64,000 bases of DNA from Litorivivens sp041625495 (GCF_041625495.1 NZ_JBFJTH010000001.1:12971-76970), one strand, 5' to 3'. Positions 18,109-27,222 are shown, numbered from the stretch's first letter. Numbers and translations are program-made. Notes: generated from the letters alone by a model not told the origin.

Positions 18109-18639
18109 GTGAAAAGTCTGGATGACATAGCGGAGCTTCTTAAGGGTCAACCCGGCAAGCCGCCTGTGGAAAAGTGGCATCCGCCGCTCAGTGGTGATAT
18201 CGATATCACGATCAAAAGCGACGGGCGCTGGTTTCACGAAGGTGGTGAAATCAAGCGCCACCCACTGGTCAAGCTGTTTGCGTCTATCCTCAGGCGCGAA
18301 GATGATGGTGAGTATTACCTAGTGACGCCTGTAGAAAAATGGCGGATCTCGGTGGCAGAGTACCCCCTTCAGATTGTTGATTCAGAAGTAGCGCCAGATC
18401 GCATTGCAATGAAAACCAATGTCGATGAGTGGTTGGTGCTTGATGACAGTCACCCGCTCACAGTTACCACAAATATCAACACAGGCGAGCCGGTTCCGCG
18501 TGTTGCAGTAGACCGCGGTTTGTCTGCCAAGGTCAGTCGCTCTGTATTCTATCGTTTGGTCGAGCATGCCATCGAAGATGATGGCCAGTTGTGGCTAATG
18601 TCTTCAGGCCAGAGATATTGTCTTGGTGCGACGGAGTAA
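18109..18639 (+). CDS. DUF1285 family protein
   Basis: A 176-residue soluble protein of the DUF1285 family; its function is not established. The family signature is seen in PPVEKWHPPLSGDIDITIKSDG followed by WFHEGGEIKRHPLVKLFASILRRE and YYLVTPVEKWRI. No signal peptide or membrane segment is present. It begins at GTG 18 bases after serA with GGGAGG upstream, and the next gene begins four bases after its stop, so the three genes are probably one transcript. Confidence 0.85.
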   Translation: MKSLDDIAELLKGQPGKPPVEKWHPPLSGDIDITIKSDGRWFHEGGEIKRHPLVKLFASILRREDDGEYYLVTPVEKWRISVAEYPLQIVDSEVAPDRIAMKTNVDEWLVLDDSHPLTVTTNINTGEPVPRVAVDRGLSAKVSRSVFYRLVEHAIEDDGQLWLMSSGQRYCLGATE

Positions 18640-18643
18640 GATT

Positions 18644-18922
18644 GTGGCAAAAATTTCTCTTCGAAAAAAACACACAAAGCCTGAAAGCGAAGTCAAAACG
18701 ATGGTGGAAGAGCTTGCCCGTTCGCTCGCTCAACGCTATGACGCTAAAACGCGCTGGGATGGCGATAATGCCGTGACAATTTCCCATCCCAGACTCAATG
18801 GGCGCTTACAGATACACCGTGACGAAGTCACGATCGACGTCAAACTCGGTATGTTGGCCGGTGCTTTCAAGGGCAAAATTGAATCGGAATTGCGCAAGGC
18901 GCTCGATGAGAAATTGTCCTGA
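18644..18922 (+). CDS. Polyhydroxyalkanoic acid system (PHA granule region) family protein
   Basis: A 92-residue basic protein of the small family named from genes near PHA granule loci. The core is VKTMVEELARSLAQRYDAKTRW and GRLQIHRDEVTIDVKLGMLAGAFKGKIESELRKALDEKLS. The start is GTG 18644 (MAKISLRKKHTK) because GGAG lies seven bases upstream and just at the DUF1285 stop; an earlier GTG at 18623 would overlap the previous gene. No PHA synthase is in the window, so a link to PHA is by family name only. Confidence 0.75.
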   Translation: MAKISLRKKHTKPESEVKTMVEELARSLAQRYDAKTRWDGDNAVTISHPRLNGRLQIHRDEVTIDVKLGMLAGAFKGKIESELRKALDEKLS

Positions 18923-19004
18923 CCTTAGAAAAAATTGTAATGTCCGGGATAATTCACCGAAATTGCTGCTCTAACCAGCATCTGATTTGTAAGGAGAAGG
19001 TTTA

Positions 19005-20381
19005 GTGAGCCAAGCACGTAGTCAATTCAATCATTGGGCAATGCTCTGGCTGGTGGCGCTGTTTTTTCAGGCTCCCGCCTATGCGACCTGGCCGTTGCAA
19101 GACGGTAATGGCGAGCCTCTGCCAAGCCTGGCGCCGATGCTGGAGAAGGTCAATCCAGCTGTAGTGAATATCTCTACCTATACCACGCGCACCGTGCAGC
19201 AGAACCCATTGTTGCGCGATCCGTTTTTTCGTCGGTTCTTCAATATGCCGGAGCAGCAAATGCCGGAGCAGAAACGGCGAACTCAGAGCGCTGGATCAGG
19301 CGTTATTATTGACGCTAAAAATGGCACCGTTGTCACCAATCATCACGTTATCGATGGGGCTGACGAAATTACTGTGGCGCTAGAGGATGGTCGCAGCTAT
19401 ACCGCCACCTTGGTGGGCTCTGACCCTGACGTCGATGTCGCCGTACTGAAAATCGACGGCAAGGATCTGGTTGATATTCCGGTGGCCGACTCCGATCCGG
19501 TTCGAGTGGGTGACTTTGTAGTGGCTATCGGAAATCCGTTTGGTCTCGGACAAACTGTGACCACCGGTATTGTGAGCGCATTGGGGCGAACTGGGCTGGG
19601 GATTGAAGGCTACGAAAACTTTATCCAAACCGACGCGTCGATAAACCCGGGCAACTCTGGGGGGGCACTGGTCAACCTGAAGGGTGAGTTGGTGGGGATC
19701 AATACCGCCATTATCGCGCCCGCCGGCGGTAACGTCGGGATAGGGTTCGCCATTCCGACCAACATGGCGCAAGCGAGCATTACGCAGATTCTCGAGCACG
19801 GTGAAGTCAAGCGTGGCCAGCTTGGCGTCATTATTCAGGATCTCACTCCCGAGTTAGCAGAGGCTTTTGGTATTGAAAATGGACAGCGCGGCGCGTTGAT
19901 CGCCGAGGTTCAGGAAAACAGTGCTGCGGACAAGGCCGGCCTGAAATCCGGTGATGTCGTGGTTGCGGTAGATGGCAAGGATATTCTGAGTTCTGCCCAA
20001 CTGCGCAACGCCGTCGGTGTCAGGAAGATTGGTGAGACTCTAAAGCTCACCATCGTACGCGACGGTAAGACCAAGGTTATAAAATCCAAAATCGGCGAGC
20101 CGTCTACGCTGGTGGCAGGCAAGGATGAAGCTGTTCATAAGTTCCTGGAAGGTGCCTCGCTGAAGGAGGCCGACGATGCCGATGGTGTTCTGGTGTCAGA
20201 AATCGCCCAGGGCACGCCAGCGGCACGCTCCGGCCTACGTCCGGGAGATGTCATCCTGTCAGCAAACAAGACGCGGGTTAAATCGATTGCCGAGCTGCGC
20301 AAGGCGGTGAGTAAGACCGATGACCGGCTGCTTCTGCAGGTCAAACGGGGTCGTGCTGCGCTCTATATCATCCTGAAATAG
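19005..20381 (+). CDS. degQ: Do-family periplasmic serine endoprotease (DegP/DegQ/MucD type)
   Basis: A periplasmic quality-control protease. The 458 residues begin with a signal peptide (WAMLWLVALFFQAPAYA, cleavage near 27). The trypsin-like domain has the triad H114 in VTNHHVIDGA, D144 in DVDVAVLKID and S218 in GNSGGALVN. Two PDZ domains follow, the second ending at the C-terminus. Translation starts at GTG with AAGGAGAAGG upstream. The short loop before the active site looks more like DegQ or MucD than DegP, but the subtype is not certain. A long inverted repeat follows the stop. Confidence 0.92.
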   Translation: MSQARSQFNHWAMLWLVALFFQAPAYATWPLQDGNGEPLPSLAPMLEKVNPAVVNISTYTTRTVQQNPLLRDPFFRRFFNMPEQQMPEQKRRTQSAGSGVIIDAKNGTVVTNHHVIDGADEITVALEDGRSYTATLVGSDPDVDVAVLKIDGKDLVDIPVADSDPVRVGDFVVAIGNPFGLGQTVTTGIVSALGRTGLGIEGYENFIQTDASINPGNSGGALVNLKGELVGINTAIIAPAGGNVGIGFAIPTNMAQASITQILEHGEVKRGQLGVIIQDLTPELAEAFGIENGQRGALIAEVQENSAADKAGLKSGDVVVAVDGKDILSSAQLRNAVGVRKIGETLKLTIVRDGKTKVIKSKIGEPSTLVAGKDEAVHKFLEGASLKEADDADGVLVSEIAQGTPAARSGLRPGDVILSANKTRVKSIAELRKAVSKTDDRLLLQVKRGRAALYIILK

Positions 20382-20388
20382 GCCGCAG

Positions 20389-20437
20389 CGGGCTGAACTG
20401 TGTAATGGGCAATATGTCGCCATTGCGGTTCAGCCCG
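20389..20437 (+). terminator. Long inverted repeat after the Do protease (possible terminator)
   Basis: CGGGCTGAAC (20389-20398) is matched by GTTCAGCCCG (20428-20437), a 10-bp perfect stem, with a smaller inner pairing AATGG/CCATT. No T run follows, so it may act with Rho or protect the mRNA end rather than terminate alone. Confidence 0.45.
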
Positions 20438-20491
20438 GGTTCATAAGATTGCGCTACCATAGCGACAATTCTCAACTGAAAAGTGGTGTAT

Positions 20492-21073
20492 ATGCGCGGC
20501 TTCTTGATCATAGTGATGTCGTCGTTGCTGCTGGCGTGCACCGGCAGCCCGGTGGTAACAGATTACGATCCGGGCTATGCCTTTGAGCGGGTCAAAACCT
20601 ACGCCTGGTTGGAGAGCGGGGTTGCAGAAGAACCCCGAGGGAAAGGGCGCAATGATCTAATGCGTGACCGATTGCACAATGCTATTGAAGACCAAATGCG
20701 TGCTCGCGGCCTGCGCAAAGTAGAAACTGCAGCGCAGGCGGATATCCTGCTCACGTTTCATATGGGTATAGAGAAAAAGGTCGAGGTATACGATTTCCAC
20801 GATCATTTTGGCTACTACCCCTGTTTTCAGAAGCGTTGTTCCGGATATGCCTACTATCCGCACGGTATTCACCATGATCGCTGGGAAACTGAATATCAGG
20901 AAGGGCGCCTAGTCATTGACATGGTCACCCCGAATTCGAAGAAGCTGGTGTGGCGAGGGGTGTCTGAACGTCGTATTCCCTGGCTTGAAACCCCGGAAGA
21001 GCGCCGACTTTTTATTGTCGACGTTGTCGGTTCTGTGTTGCAGCACTACCCGCCGGGTCATAAGTCGCATTAA
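20492..21073 (+). CDS. DUF4136 family outer-membrane-type lipoprotein
   Basis: A predicted lipoprotein of about 193 residues. The signal peptide MRGFLIIVMSSLLLACTGSP has a clear LLAC lipobox, so the mature protein starts at that cysteine and would be lipid-anchored. The mature part DYDPGYAFERVKTYAWLE is the start of the DUF4136 fold, whose role is unknown. I prefer ATG 20492 to the GTG at 20483 because the lipoprotein signal starts there and AGTGGTG precedes it. Confidence 0.82.
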   Translation: MRGFLIIVMSSLLLACTGSPVVTDYDPGYAFERVKTYAWLESGVAEEPRGKGRNDLMRDRLHNAIEDQMRARGLRKVETAAQADILLTFHMGIEKKVEVYDFHDHFGYYPCFQKRCSGYAYYPHGIHHDRWETEYQEGRLVIDMVTPNSKKLVWRGVSERRIPWLETPEERRLFIVDVVGSVLQHYPPGHKSH

Positions 21074-21076
21074 CGG

Positions 21077-21105
21077 TTGAAACTCGCTTAGAGATAACAG
21101 ACAAT
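21077..21105 (+). promoter_or_regulatory. Candidate sigma70 promoter for the 4.5S RNA
   Basis: TTGAAA, a 17-base spacer and GACAAT lie just after the lipoprotein stop. Transcription would start near 21112, about 43 bases before the mature RNA, so the precursor would need 5' trimming. A GGGGGA at 21122 can pair with TCCCCC near 21279, which would extend the RNA stem. Confidence 0.45.
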
Positions 21106-21154
21106 GTCGCGCCGCGGCACAGGGGGATTTTGATCTTCGTGATGTCGAGCTTTA

Positions 21155-21269
<115 letters not shown>

Positions 21270-21359
21270 TCAATTGTCTCCCCCCATGCCTATGCAAGTT
21301 CAAGTCGACGCCGTGCTGGTGTATCCTAGAGCGCTTGTTTTAGTGTCTACAGGAAAGTC

Positions 21360-23126
21360 ATGAGTTATCAGGTTCTTGCGCGAAAGTGGCGGCCGCGGTC
21401 ATTCCGGGAAATGGCCGGGCAGGCACATGTGCTGAAAGCCTTGGTGAACGCGCTCGATCATGACCGCCTGCATCACGCTTATCTATTTACTGGTACTCGT
21501 GGTGTAGGGAAAACCACCATCGCTCGGATTCTCGCCAAGTGTCTTAATTGTGAGAGCGGAGTCAGTTCAGAGCCTTGCGGCACCTGCGATGCTTGCGTAT
21601 CCATCAATGAAGGGCGCTTTGTTGATCTTATCGAAGTGGATGCGGCATCGAAAACCAAAGTAGATGACACCCGGGAATTACTCGACAATGTGCAGTACAC
21701 GCCTACCCGGGGTCGTTATAAGGTTTATTTGATAGACGAAGTGCACATGCTTTCAGGGCACAGCTTTAATGCCCTGCTCAAGACCCTGGAAGAGCCACCA
21801 CCGCATGTGAAATTCCTGCTGGCCACTACAGACCCGCAAAAAATACCCGCCACCATACTGTCGCGCTGTTTGCAGTTTAGCCTCAAAAACATGTCACCGG
21901 AGAAGATCGTTGAACACCTGACGCATATTCTCGGTCAGGAAATGATCGGCTTTGAGGAGCCTGCGTTGTGGCAGCTAGCACGGGCTGCAGAAGGCAGTAT
22001 GCGCGATGCGTTGAGCCTGACAGATCAGGCGATCGCCTTTGGCGGAGGCAAACTCGGCAGTGCTGATGTAGAAGCGATGCTGGGTACCATAGATCACTCT
22101 GCGATCAAGGATATTGCAAGTGCTCTGAATGCCGGGGATGCGCAGGGATTACTGCAGACCGTGTCTCGCCTGGCTGATCAGGGGGTGGATTTTGCCGGCG
22201 TACTGGCGGATCTGTTGTCTTTTCTGCATCGAGTCGCCATTGCACAGGCAGTGCCGGAGGCGGTTGATGGCACTCTGCCTGATAGTGACGCAGTAAAAAC
22301 GCTGGCGGCGGAATTGCCGGCGGAAGACGTCCAGTATTTTTATCAGGTTGGTCTGGCCGGTCGTCGTGATCTTCCGCTCGCGCCTGATGCCCGCAGCGGC
22401 CTTGAAATGGTGTTGCTGCGCATGATCGCGTTTCGCCCCGCCGGTGTACACCAGCTGCCGCAAGCGTCGGCTGAGGGCGCCCCCCCGGTAAAAAAGCCGT
22501 CAGCGCCGACGGGCGCTAAGACCGTCGAGAACAGCCAGCGCACCGGGTCGCACGTTTTAAAAGCACCGGTGCCGCCATCCGCGCACAGCGAAGCGCCACG
22601 CCGTACTGACACGGCACCCGCTTCTGCGCCAGTGCAATCGTCAGCGCCACCGGTGGTTGTGGCGCAGGCCGTAGATGCAGAAGTTACAATGCCGGAAGCG
22701 CCTGTTGCGACAGGCACGACTATATTGTTCGATGATCTGACACCTACCGTATGGCGCGAACAGTTTGATGCATTTGGCCTGGCGGGCTTGCTGCGCTCTA
22801 TCTGTAGCCACTGTATTTTGCAGCAGGTGGGAGGTGACAGGCTCTGTTTTCAGATTGCGCCAGAAAACGCGCATCTGCTTAATGATGCCCACCATGAGCG
22901 CTTCGAAAAGGCCCTGTCGTCTTACTTCGAAAGACCACTGCGTATTGAAATTGAGCAAATCGCGATAACGCAGGAAACCCCTGCAGAATACCAGCAACGC
23001 AAAGAGGCGGAGCACCAAGAGTATTTGAAGAATCTGATTCATGCAGATCCCAATGTTCAATTGCTGGTACAAGAGTTTCAGGCCGTTGTAGATGACAACA
23101 GTATTCGTCCCGGCTCGGGGCAGTAA
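21360..23126 (+). CDS. dnaX: DNA polymerase III subunits tau and gamma
   Basis: The clamp-loader ATPase. Full-length tau (588 residues) also ties the polymerases and helicase together. Walker A is GTRGVGKT (45-52), the zinc site is C64, C73, C76 and C79, and the Walker B region is LIDEVHML. The C-terminal half has a long Ala/Pro/Ser-rich linker (about 365-445), then the alpha-binding domain. Within the linker is a complete -1 frameshift site that would yield a 386-residue gamma. ybaB and recR follow in an operon. Confidence 0.97.
   Translation: MSYQVLARKWRPRSFREMAGQAHVLKALVNALDHDRLHHAYLFTGTRGVGKTTIARILAKCLNCESGVSSEPCGTCDACVSINEGRFVDLIEVDAASKTKVDDTRELLDNVQYTPTRGRYKVYLIDEVHMLSGHSFNALLKTLEEPPPHVKFLLATTDPQKIPATILSRCLQFSLKNMSPEKIVEHLTHILGQEMIGFEEPALWQLARAAEGSMRDALSLTDQAIAFGGGKLGSADVEAMLGTIDHSAIKDIASALNAGDAQGLLQTVSRLADQGVDFAGVLADLLSFLHRVAIAQAVPEAVDGTLPDSDAVKTLAAELPAEDVQYFYQVGLAGRRDLPLAPDARSGLEMVLLRMIAFRPAGVHQLPQASAEGAPPVKKPSAPTGAKTVENSQRTGSHVLKAPVPPSAHSEAPRRTDTAPASAPVQSSAPPVVVAQAVDAEVTMPEAPVATGTTILFDDLTPTVWREQFDAFGLAGLLRSICSHCILQQVGGDRLCFQIAPENAHLLNDAHHERFEKALSSYFERPLRIEIEQIAITQETPAEYQQRKEAEHQEYLKNLIHADPNVQLLVQEFQAVVDDNSIRPGSGQ
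22473..22519 (+). promoter_or_regulatory. Programmed -1 ribosomal frameshift cassette in dnaX
   Basis: The slippery heptamer A AAA AAG lies at 22490-22496 in the correct register (codons GTA AAA AAG). A Shine-Dalgarno-like GAGGG is 12 bases upstream. A stem AGCGCC/GGCGCT with a GACG loop starts five bases downstream. The -1 frame reads seven codons (AVSADGR) and stops at TAA 22517-22519. All three elements match the E. coli dnaX signal that makes gamma. Predicted gamma has 386 residues. Confidence 0.9.
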
Positions 23127-23168
23127 CACAAAGGTAAACGCGCCTGGCAGGCGCGTCAGGAAATCGCT

Positions 23169-23480
23169 ATGCAGAACCTTAAAGATTTGATGAAACAGGC
23201 TGGCCAGATGCAGGAGCAGATGCAAAAGGCACAGGAAGAACTAGCCAGGCAAGAAGTTACCGGAGAAGCCGGAGCTGGCATGGTTAAAGTGACGATGAAT
23301 GGTCGCCATGATGTTAAAGCGGTAACAATTGATGACGGGCTGATGCGCGAAGACAAGTCCATGCTCGAAGACTTGTTGGCAGCGGCAATTAACGATGCGG
23401 TGCGTCGCGTAGAGGAAAGTAACAAAAGTGCGCTTGGTAATATGTTTGGCGGTCTAGGGGGCGGGTTTCCCTTTAAATGA
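23169..23480 (+). CDS. ybaB: YbaB/EbfC family nucleoid-associated protein
   Basis: A small DNA-binding protein (103 residues) that acts as a dimer and is nearly always found between dnaX and recR. The start MQNLKDLMKQAGQMQEQMQKAQEEL is a helical Gln/Met-rich arm, followed by the core GMVKVTMNGRHDVKAVTID. The Gly-rich tail GNMFGGLGGGFPFK is typical. Its stop overlaps the recR ATG (ATGA), indicating translational coupling. Confidence 0.95.
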   Translation: MQNLKDLMKQAGQMQEQMQKAQEELARQEVTGEAGAGMVKVTMNGRHDVKAVTIDDGLMREDKSMLEDLLAAAINDAVRRVEESNKSALGNMFGGLGGGFPFK

Positions 23481-24079
23481 GTCATTTCAGCCCCATCATT
23501 GAAGAGCTGATAGAAGCGCTCCGCATCTTGCAGGGCGTTGGCCGGAAATCGGCGCAACGCATGGCGTTTAATCTGCTGCAACACAAGCGCGAAGGTGCTG
23601 TGCATTTGGCGGAGGTGCTCAACAAGGCTGTGAGCAAGATTGGCCATTGTCGCGGCTGTCGCAGCCTGTCGGAGCATGAGTTGTGCTCGATCTGTCGCAG
23701 TGAGAAACGAGACAAGACAGTGATCTGCGTAGTCGAATCACCGGCGGATGTCATCGCTTTTGAGCAGGCTGGTGGGTACAACGGTCAGTATTTCGTGTTG
23801 ATGGGGCACCTGTCGCCAATTGACGGCATAGGCCCTGAAGATATTGGCATTGACCGGCTGGTCGATCGCGCTCGCGAACTGGATATCCAAGAATTGATAT
23901 TGGCGACCAATCCAACCATTGAAGGGGAGGCGACGGCTTTCTACATTACAGAGCAATTGCGAGAGCAAGGCGTCAAAGTATCCCGCATTGCCCACGGCGT
24001 GCCCTTGGGCGGCGAGCTGGAGTACGTCGACAGTGGTACCTTGGCTCATGCCCTGAGCGGCCGGCGGATTGTCGAGTGA
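23477..24079 (+). CDS. recR: Recombination mediator RecR
   Basis: RecR works with RecO, and often RecF, to load RecA on single-stranded gaps. The 200 residues show the helix-hairpin-helix LQGVGRKSAQRMAF (18-31), a C4 zinc finger (C58, C61, C70, C73) and a Toprim domain from about 80 (VICVVESPADVIAFE). The ATG overlaps the ybaB stop, and the rnd GTG overlaps the recR stop by four bases, so the genes are a tight operon. Confidence 0.97.
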   Translation: MSHFSPIIEELIEALRILQGVGRKSAQRMAFNLLQHKREGAVHLAEVLNKAVSKIGHCRGCRSLSEHELCSICRSEKRDKTVICVVESPADVIAFEQAGGYNGQYFVLMGHLSPIDGIGPEDIGIDRLVDRARELDIQELILATNPTIEGEATAFYITEQLREQGVKVSRIAHGVPLGGELEYVDSGTLAHALSGRRIVE

Positions 24080-25173
24080 GTGATTTTAGCTTTGTAGCCG
24101 ATAATGCAGGCTTGGCCGATAGCATCGCCAGTGTAGCGCAGTGCCCTGTGGTTATGCTCGACACCGAATTTATGCGCACGGACACCTTCTACCCGATACC
24201 TGCGTTGTTGCAGTTGTCAGATGGCACGTCGCATTACCTGATAGACCCGCTCGCCATTACGGACTGGGCGCCACTGGTTGCGCTGTTTCGCAACCCGAAT
24301 GTAATCAAGGTCTTGCATTCAGTTAGTGAGGATCTGGAAGTTTTTCAGCGCCTTCTCGGCGCATTGCCACGCCCCCTTTTGGATACTCAGGTGGGGGCGG
24401 CACTGGCCGGTTTCGGGGTCGGGCTGGGTTACCAGCGCCTGCTTGATACCTTGCTTGGTATTGCCATCGACAAGGATGAAACCCGCTCAAATTGGCTGCA
24501 ACGCCCGCTCAGCGATGCCCAGTGTCAATATGCGGTGCTGGATGTGCTGCACTTGATGCCGGCCTTCGAGGTAATCCGGGATGCCTTGGAAGAGCAGGGG
24601 CGAATGAGTTGGTGGCTGGAAGAGGGTGATCGTTGCATCGACCGCGCCGAGCAGCAGGCGCCGCTTGAGGATTATTTTCGTAAGATTAAGAGCGCCTGGC
24701 GACTGTCGCCGACGGATCAGCTCTGTCTGAGAGCTCTGTGTATCTGGCGTGAGACGGTGGCGCGCGAGCAGGATGTGCCCCGTGGGCGTATCGTAAAAGA
24801 TGCAATCTGTATCGAGCTGGCTAAACGTCGTCCGAGCCATCCTGGTGCGTTGTCGAAAATAAAGGGCCTGACACCATCCGTCATAAGGCGTCACGGTGAA
24901 ACTCTGTGTGACATCCTGGCTGTCGACTACCGAGATGACGGGCAAATCCCTTTGGAGTTTCCACTGAACACCGCCCAGAAAGCAAAAGCGAAAGCATTGC
25001 GCGATGCGGTGGATGGTCTCGGTGATGAGTTGGCAGTGCCACGCGAGTTGCTGATGAGTAAGCGCGATATTGAGGACAGTATTCGGCTAGAGAGGCTTGC
25101 TCCTGGTCTCGATGGCTGGCGCAGCCCTATACTAAAGCCAATTTTAAATGAAGTATTGAGCGTAAATGACTGA
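24076..25173 (+). CDS. rnd: Ribonuclease D
   Basis: A 3'-5' exoribonuclease of the DEDD family that trims tRNA and other stable RNA precursors. The 365 residues carry the first metal motif LDTEFMR (D29, E31), then the middle aspartate region KVLHSVSEDLEVF and the third motif QCQYAVLDVLHL, followed by an HRDC domain (about 210-290). The GTG start overlaps the recR stop; the ycgL ATG overlaps the end of rnd by eight bases. Confidence 0.95.
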   Translation: MSDFSFVADNAGLADSIASVAQCPVVMLDTEFMRTDTFYPIPALLQLSDGTSHYLIDPLAITDWAPLVALFRNPNVIKVLHSVSEDLEVFQRLLGALPRPLLDTQVGAALAGFGVGLGYQRLLDTLLGIAIDKDETRSNWLQRPLSDAQCQYAVLDVLHLMPAFEVIRDALEEQGRMSWWLEEGDRCIDRAEQQAPLEDYFRKIKSAWRLSPTDQLCLRALCIWRETVAREQDVPRGRIVKDAICIELAKRRPSHPGALSKIKGLTPSVIRRHGETLCDILAVDYRDDGQIPLEFPLNTAQKAKAKALRDAVDGLGDELAVPRELLMSKRDIEDSIRLERLAPGLDGWRSPILKPILNEVLSVND

Positions 25174-25441
25174 TTCCAAAGTAATTGTAAGTATATACCG
25201 AAGCTCGCAAAAGGAAGGTATGTACCTGTATGTTGAGAAACGCGAGGGTATGTCGCGCGTGCCGGAGGCCTTGCAAAAGCAGTTTGGTAGTGCCGAGCTG
25301 GCAATGACAATGCTGCTCACCCCCGAACAAAAACTGGCCCGTGCCGATACCGCAAAAGTCCTCAAGGCTCTCGCTGAACAGGGGTTCTACTTGCAGATGC
25401 CGCCGCTACCAGAAGCTGCTCTTGATCCGAGAAAATCGTGA
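25166..25441 (+). CDS. ycgL: YcgL domain protein
   Basis: A 91-residue conserved protein of unknown biochemical role. The family start VIVSIYRSSQKEGMYLYVEKREGMSRVPEALQKQFG and the end YLQMPPLP are diagnostic. It lies between rnd and ycgN with overlaps on both sides, the conserved order of gammaproteobacteria. Confidence 0.93.
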   Translation: MTDSKVIVSIYRSSQKEGMYLYVEKREGMSRVPEALQKQFGSAELAMTMLLTPEQKLARADTAKVLKALAEQGFYLQMPPLPEAALDPRKS

Positions 25442-25881
25442 AAAAATTTTGGGAAATCAAAAGCCTGACTGAGATGACCCCGGAGGAGTGGGAATCGATT
25501 TGCGACGGCTGCGGCAAATGCTGTCTGCATAAACTAGAAGATATTGATACCGGCGATATTTACTATACCAGAGTGGCCTGTCAGTGGCTGGACATTGAAT
25601 CTTGTCGGTGTAGCCATTACGCTGACCGCCTCAAAAAAGAGCCTACGTGCGTAAAACTGACTCCCGCCGATGTTGACGATCTGCAGTGGTTGCCGCCGAG
25701 TTGCAGTTACCGGCGTATGCATGATGGACGCGGGTTGGCAGATTGGCATCATCTGGTGTGTGGCGATCGGGAGCGTGTGCACAGCGAGGGGCATTCCATC
25801 CTGGGGCGCTGTCTAAGCGAGCGCGATGTGCATCCGGATGGCCTGGAAGAACATATCGTGCACTGGGTAGAGCAGAATTGA
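25438..25881 (+). CDS. ycgN: YcgN family cysteine-cluster protein
   Basis: A 147-residue protein of the UPF0260 family with a cysteine cluster likely to bind zinc or an iron-sulfur centre. Visible cysteines are the CDGCGKCC group (C22, C25, C28, C29), C48, C56, C58, C71 and more near the end. It starts at GTG overlapping the ycgL stop by four bases. Function is not known. Confidence 0.93.
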   Translation: MKKFWEIKSLTEMTPEEWESICDGCGKCCLHKLEDIDTGDIYYTRVACQWLDIESCRCSHYADRLKKEPTCVKLTPADVDDLQWLPPSCSYRRMHDGRGLADWHHLVCGDRERVHSEGHSILGRCLSERDVHPDGLEEHIVHWVEQN

Positions 25882-25898
25882 GGTTGTTGTAGCAGGGT

Positions 25899-26324
25899 AT
25901 GGAATCCGTTATTGAATATAGAGAATATGTGACGGCCTGGGCTGCCTATCTCGGTGCCTGTACGGTTCTGATTATTATCGGTTGCCTCTGGACGTCAGGT
26001 ATACGCAATACGTATATACGCAGTTTTATTCGCTTGGTGGCAAGCACGGTGCTGTTATTGCCGATTATCCACGAAGACGCCAATCAAGTTCTTGTGCCTG
26101 CGTTGGTTGTAGTCGTACTGGGTGCGTTTATCGGCAACACGATTGCAGCAGTAAAAGCCATGAACCTGCTGGTGCTTGCCTGTATAGGTGCCGGGATTCT
26201 GTCGGCTATCCTAGCCCGCCTGATCAACGGATTTCGCGCCAAGCGGAAAGCCAGAATGGAGGCAAATATGTCCTCTGAGATCAGTGACGTGGCCGAAAGC
26301 GAAATTGTTAAAGGTGAGCGCTGA
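25899..26324 (+). CDS. Small integral membrane protein upstream of moxR
   Basis: A 141-residue protein with four likely membrane helices (about 13-33, 40-57, 64-84 and 88-110) and a charged cytoplasmic tail (NGFRAKRKARMEANMSSEISDVAESEIVKGER). I do not recognise a family. It sits between ycgN and the moxR/VWA pair with a 49-base gap to moxR, so it may belong to that unit as a membrane partner. Confidence 0.7.
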   Translation: MESVIEYREYVTAWAAYLGACTVLIIIGCLWTSGIRNTYIRSFIRLVASTVLLLPIIHEDANQVLVPALVVVVLGAFIGNTIAAVKAMNLLVLACIGAGILSAILARLINGFRAKRKARMEANMSSEISDVAESEIVKGER

Positions 26325-26373
26325 CGCTACTCTCAGCGCCAGCCAAAGAATTGCATGAAAAAAGGTAGAGCAC

Positions 26374-27222
26374 ATGAAGTTTGAAGGTACCGAAAATTAC
26401 GTCGCAACGGACGATCTGCGTCTGGCGGTTGATTCTGCGGTTGCACTGCAACGCCCCCTGTTAATCAAGGGCGAGCCCGGCACCGGTAAAACCATGCTGG
26501 CCGAGGAAGTCGCCAAAGGTTTGGGAAAGCCCCTGCTGCAATGGCATATCAAATCTACTACTAAAGCCCAACAGGGCCTGTATGAGTACGATGCGGTATC
26601 GCGACTGCGAGATTCCCAGCTTGGTGACGACAAAGTTCATGATATCTCGAATTACATCAAACGCGGAAAGTTGTGGGAGGCGTTTGCAGCAGAAGAGCAG
26701 GTTGTGCTGTTGATCGATGAGATCGACAAGGCAGACATCGAATTCCCCAACGATTTGTTGGTTGAGTTGGACAAGATGGAGTTTCACGTTTACGAGACAG
26801 GTGAGACTATCAAGGCCAAGCAACGTCCGATTATCATCATCACCAGTAATAACGAGAAAGAACTGCCAGACGCTTTTCTGCGTCGCTGCTTTTTCCACTT
26901 CATCAATTTCCCGGATCGGGAAACCATGCAAAAAATTGTTGCGGTTCATCATCCGGACGCTAAAAAAGATCTGGTCAATGAGGCGTTGGAAGTGTTTTTC
27001 GACGTACGCAGCATTCCAGGTCTAAAGAAAAAGCCCTCAACCTCTGAGCTGATCGACTGGCTGAAACTGTTGATGGCAGACGATGTGCCGGACGAAATCC
27101 TGAAAAACCGCGACAGCAGCAAAGCGATTCCACCGCTCTACGGCGCCTTGCTCAAAAATGAGCAGGATGTTCACCTGTTGGAGCGCTTGGCCTTTATGCA
27201 TCGCAGAGAGAGCCGCGGCTAA
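26374..27222 (+). CDS. MoxR-family AAA+ ATPase
   Basis: A 282-residue AAA+ ATPase of the MoxR group, thought to act as chaperone together with a VWA-domain partner in maturing enzyme complexes. Walker A is GEPGTGKT (33-40), Walker B is VVLLIDEIDKAD, and the sensor region is PIIIITSNNEKELPDAFLRRCFFHF. It is followed after six bases by the VWA protein, the usual pair. The client complex is not evident here. Confidence 0.92.
   Translation: MKFEGTENYVATDDLRLAVDSAVALQRPLLIKGEPGTGKTMLAEEVAKGLGKPLLQWHIKSTTKAQQGLYEYDAVSRLRDSQLGDDKVHDISNYIKRGKLWEAFAAEEQVVLLIDEIDKADIEFPNDLLVELDKMEFHVYETGETIKAKQRPIIIITSNNEKELPDAFLRRCFFHFINFPDRETMQKIVAVHHPDAKKDLVNEALEVFFDVRSIPGLKKKPSTSELIDWLKLLMADDVPDEILKNRDSSKAIPPLYGALLKNEQDVHLLERLAFMHRRESRG

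Noticed and set aside
18923..19004. Sigma-E promoter before the Do protease
   Set aside because: TCTAA is present at about 18970 but no GGAACTT-like -35 box lies at 16-17 bases.
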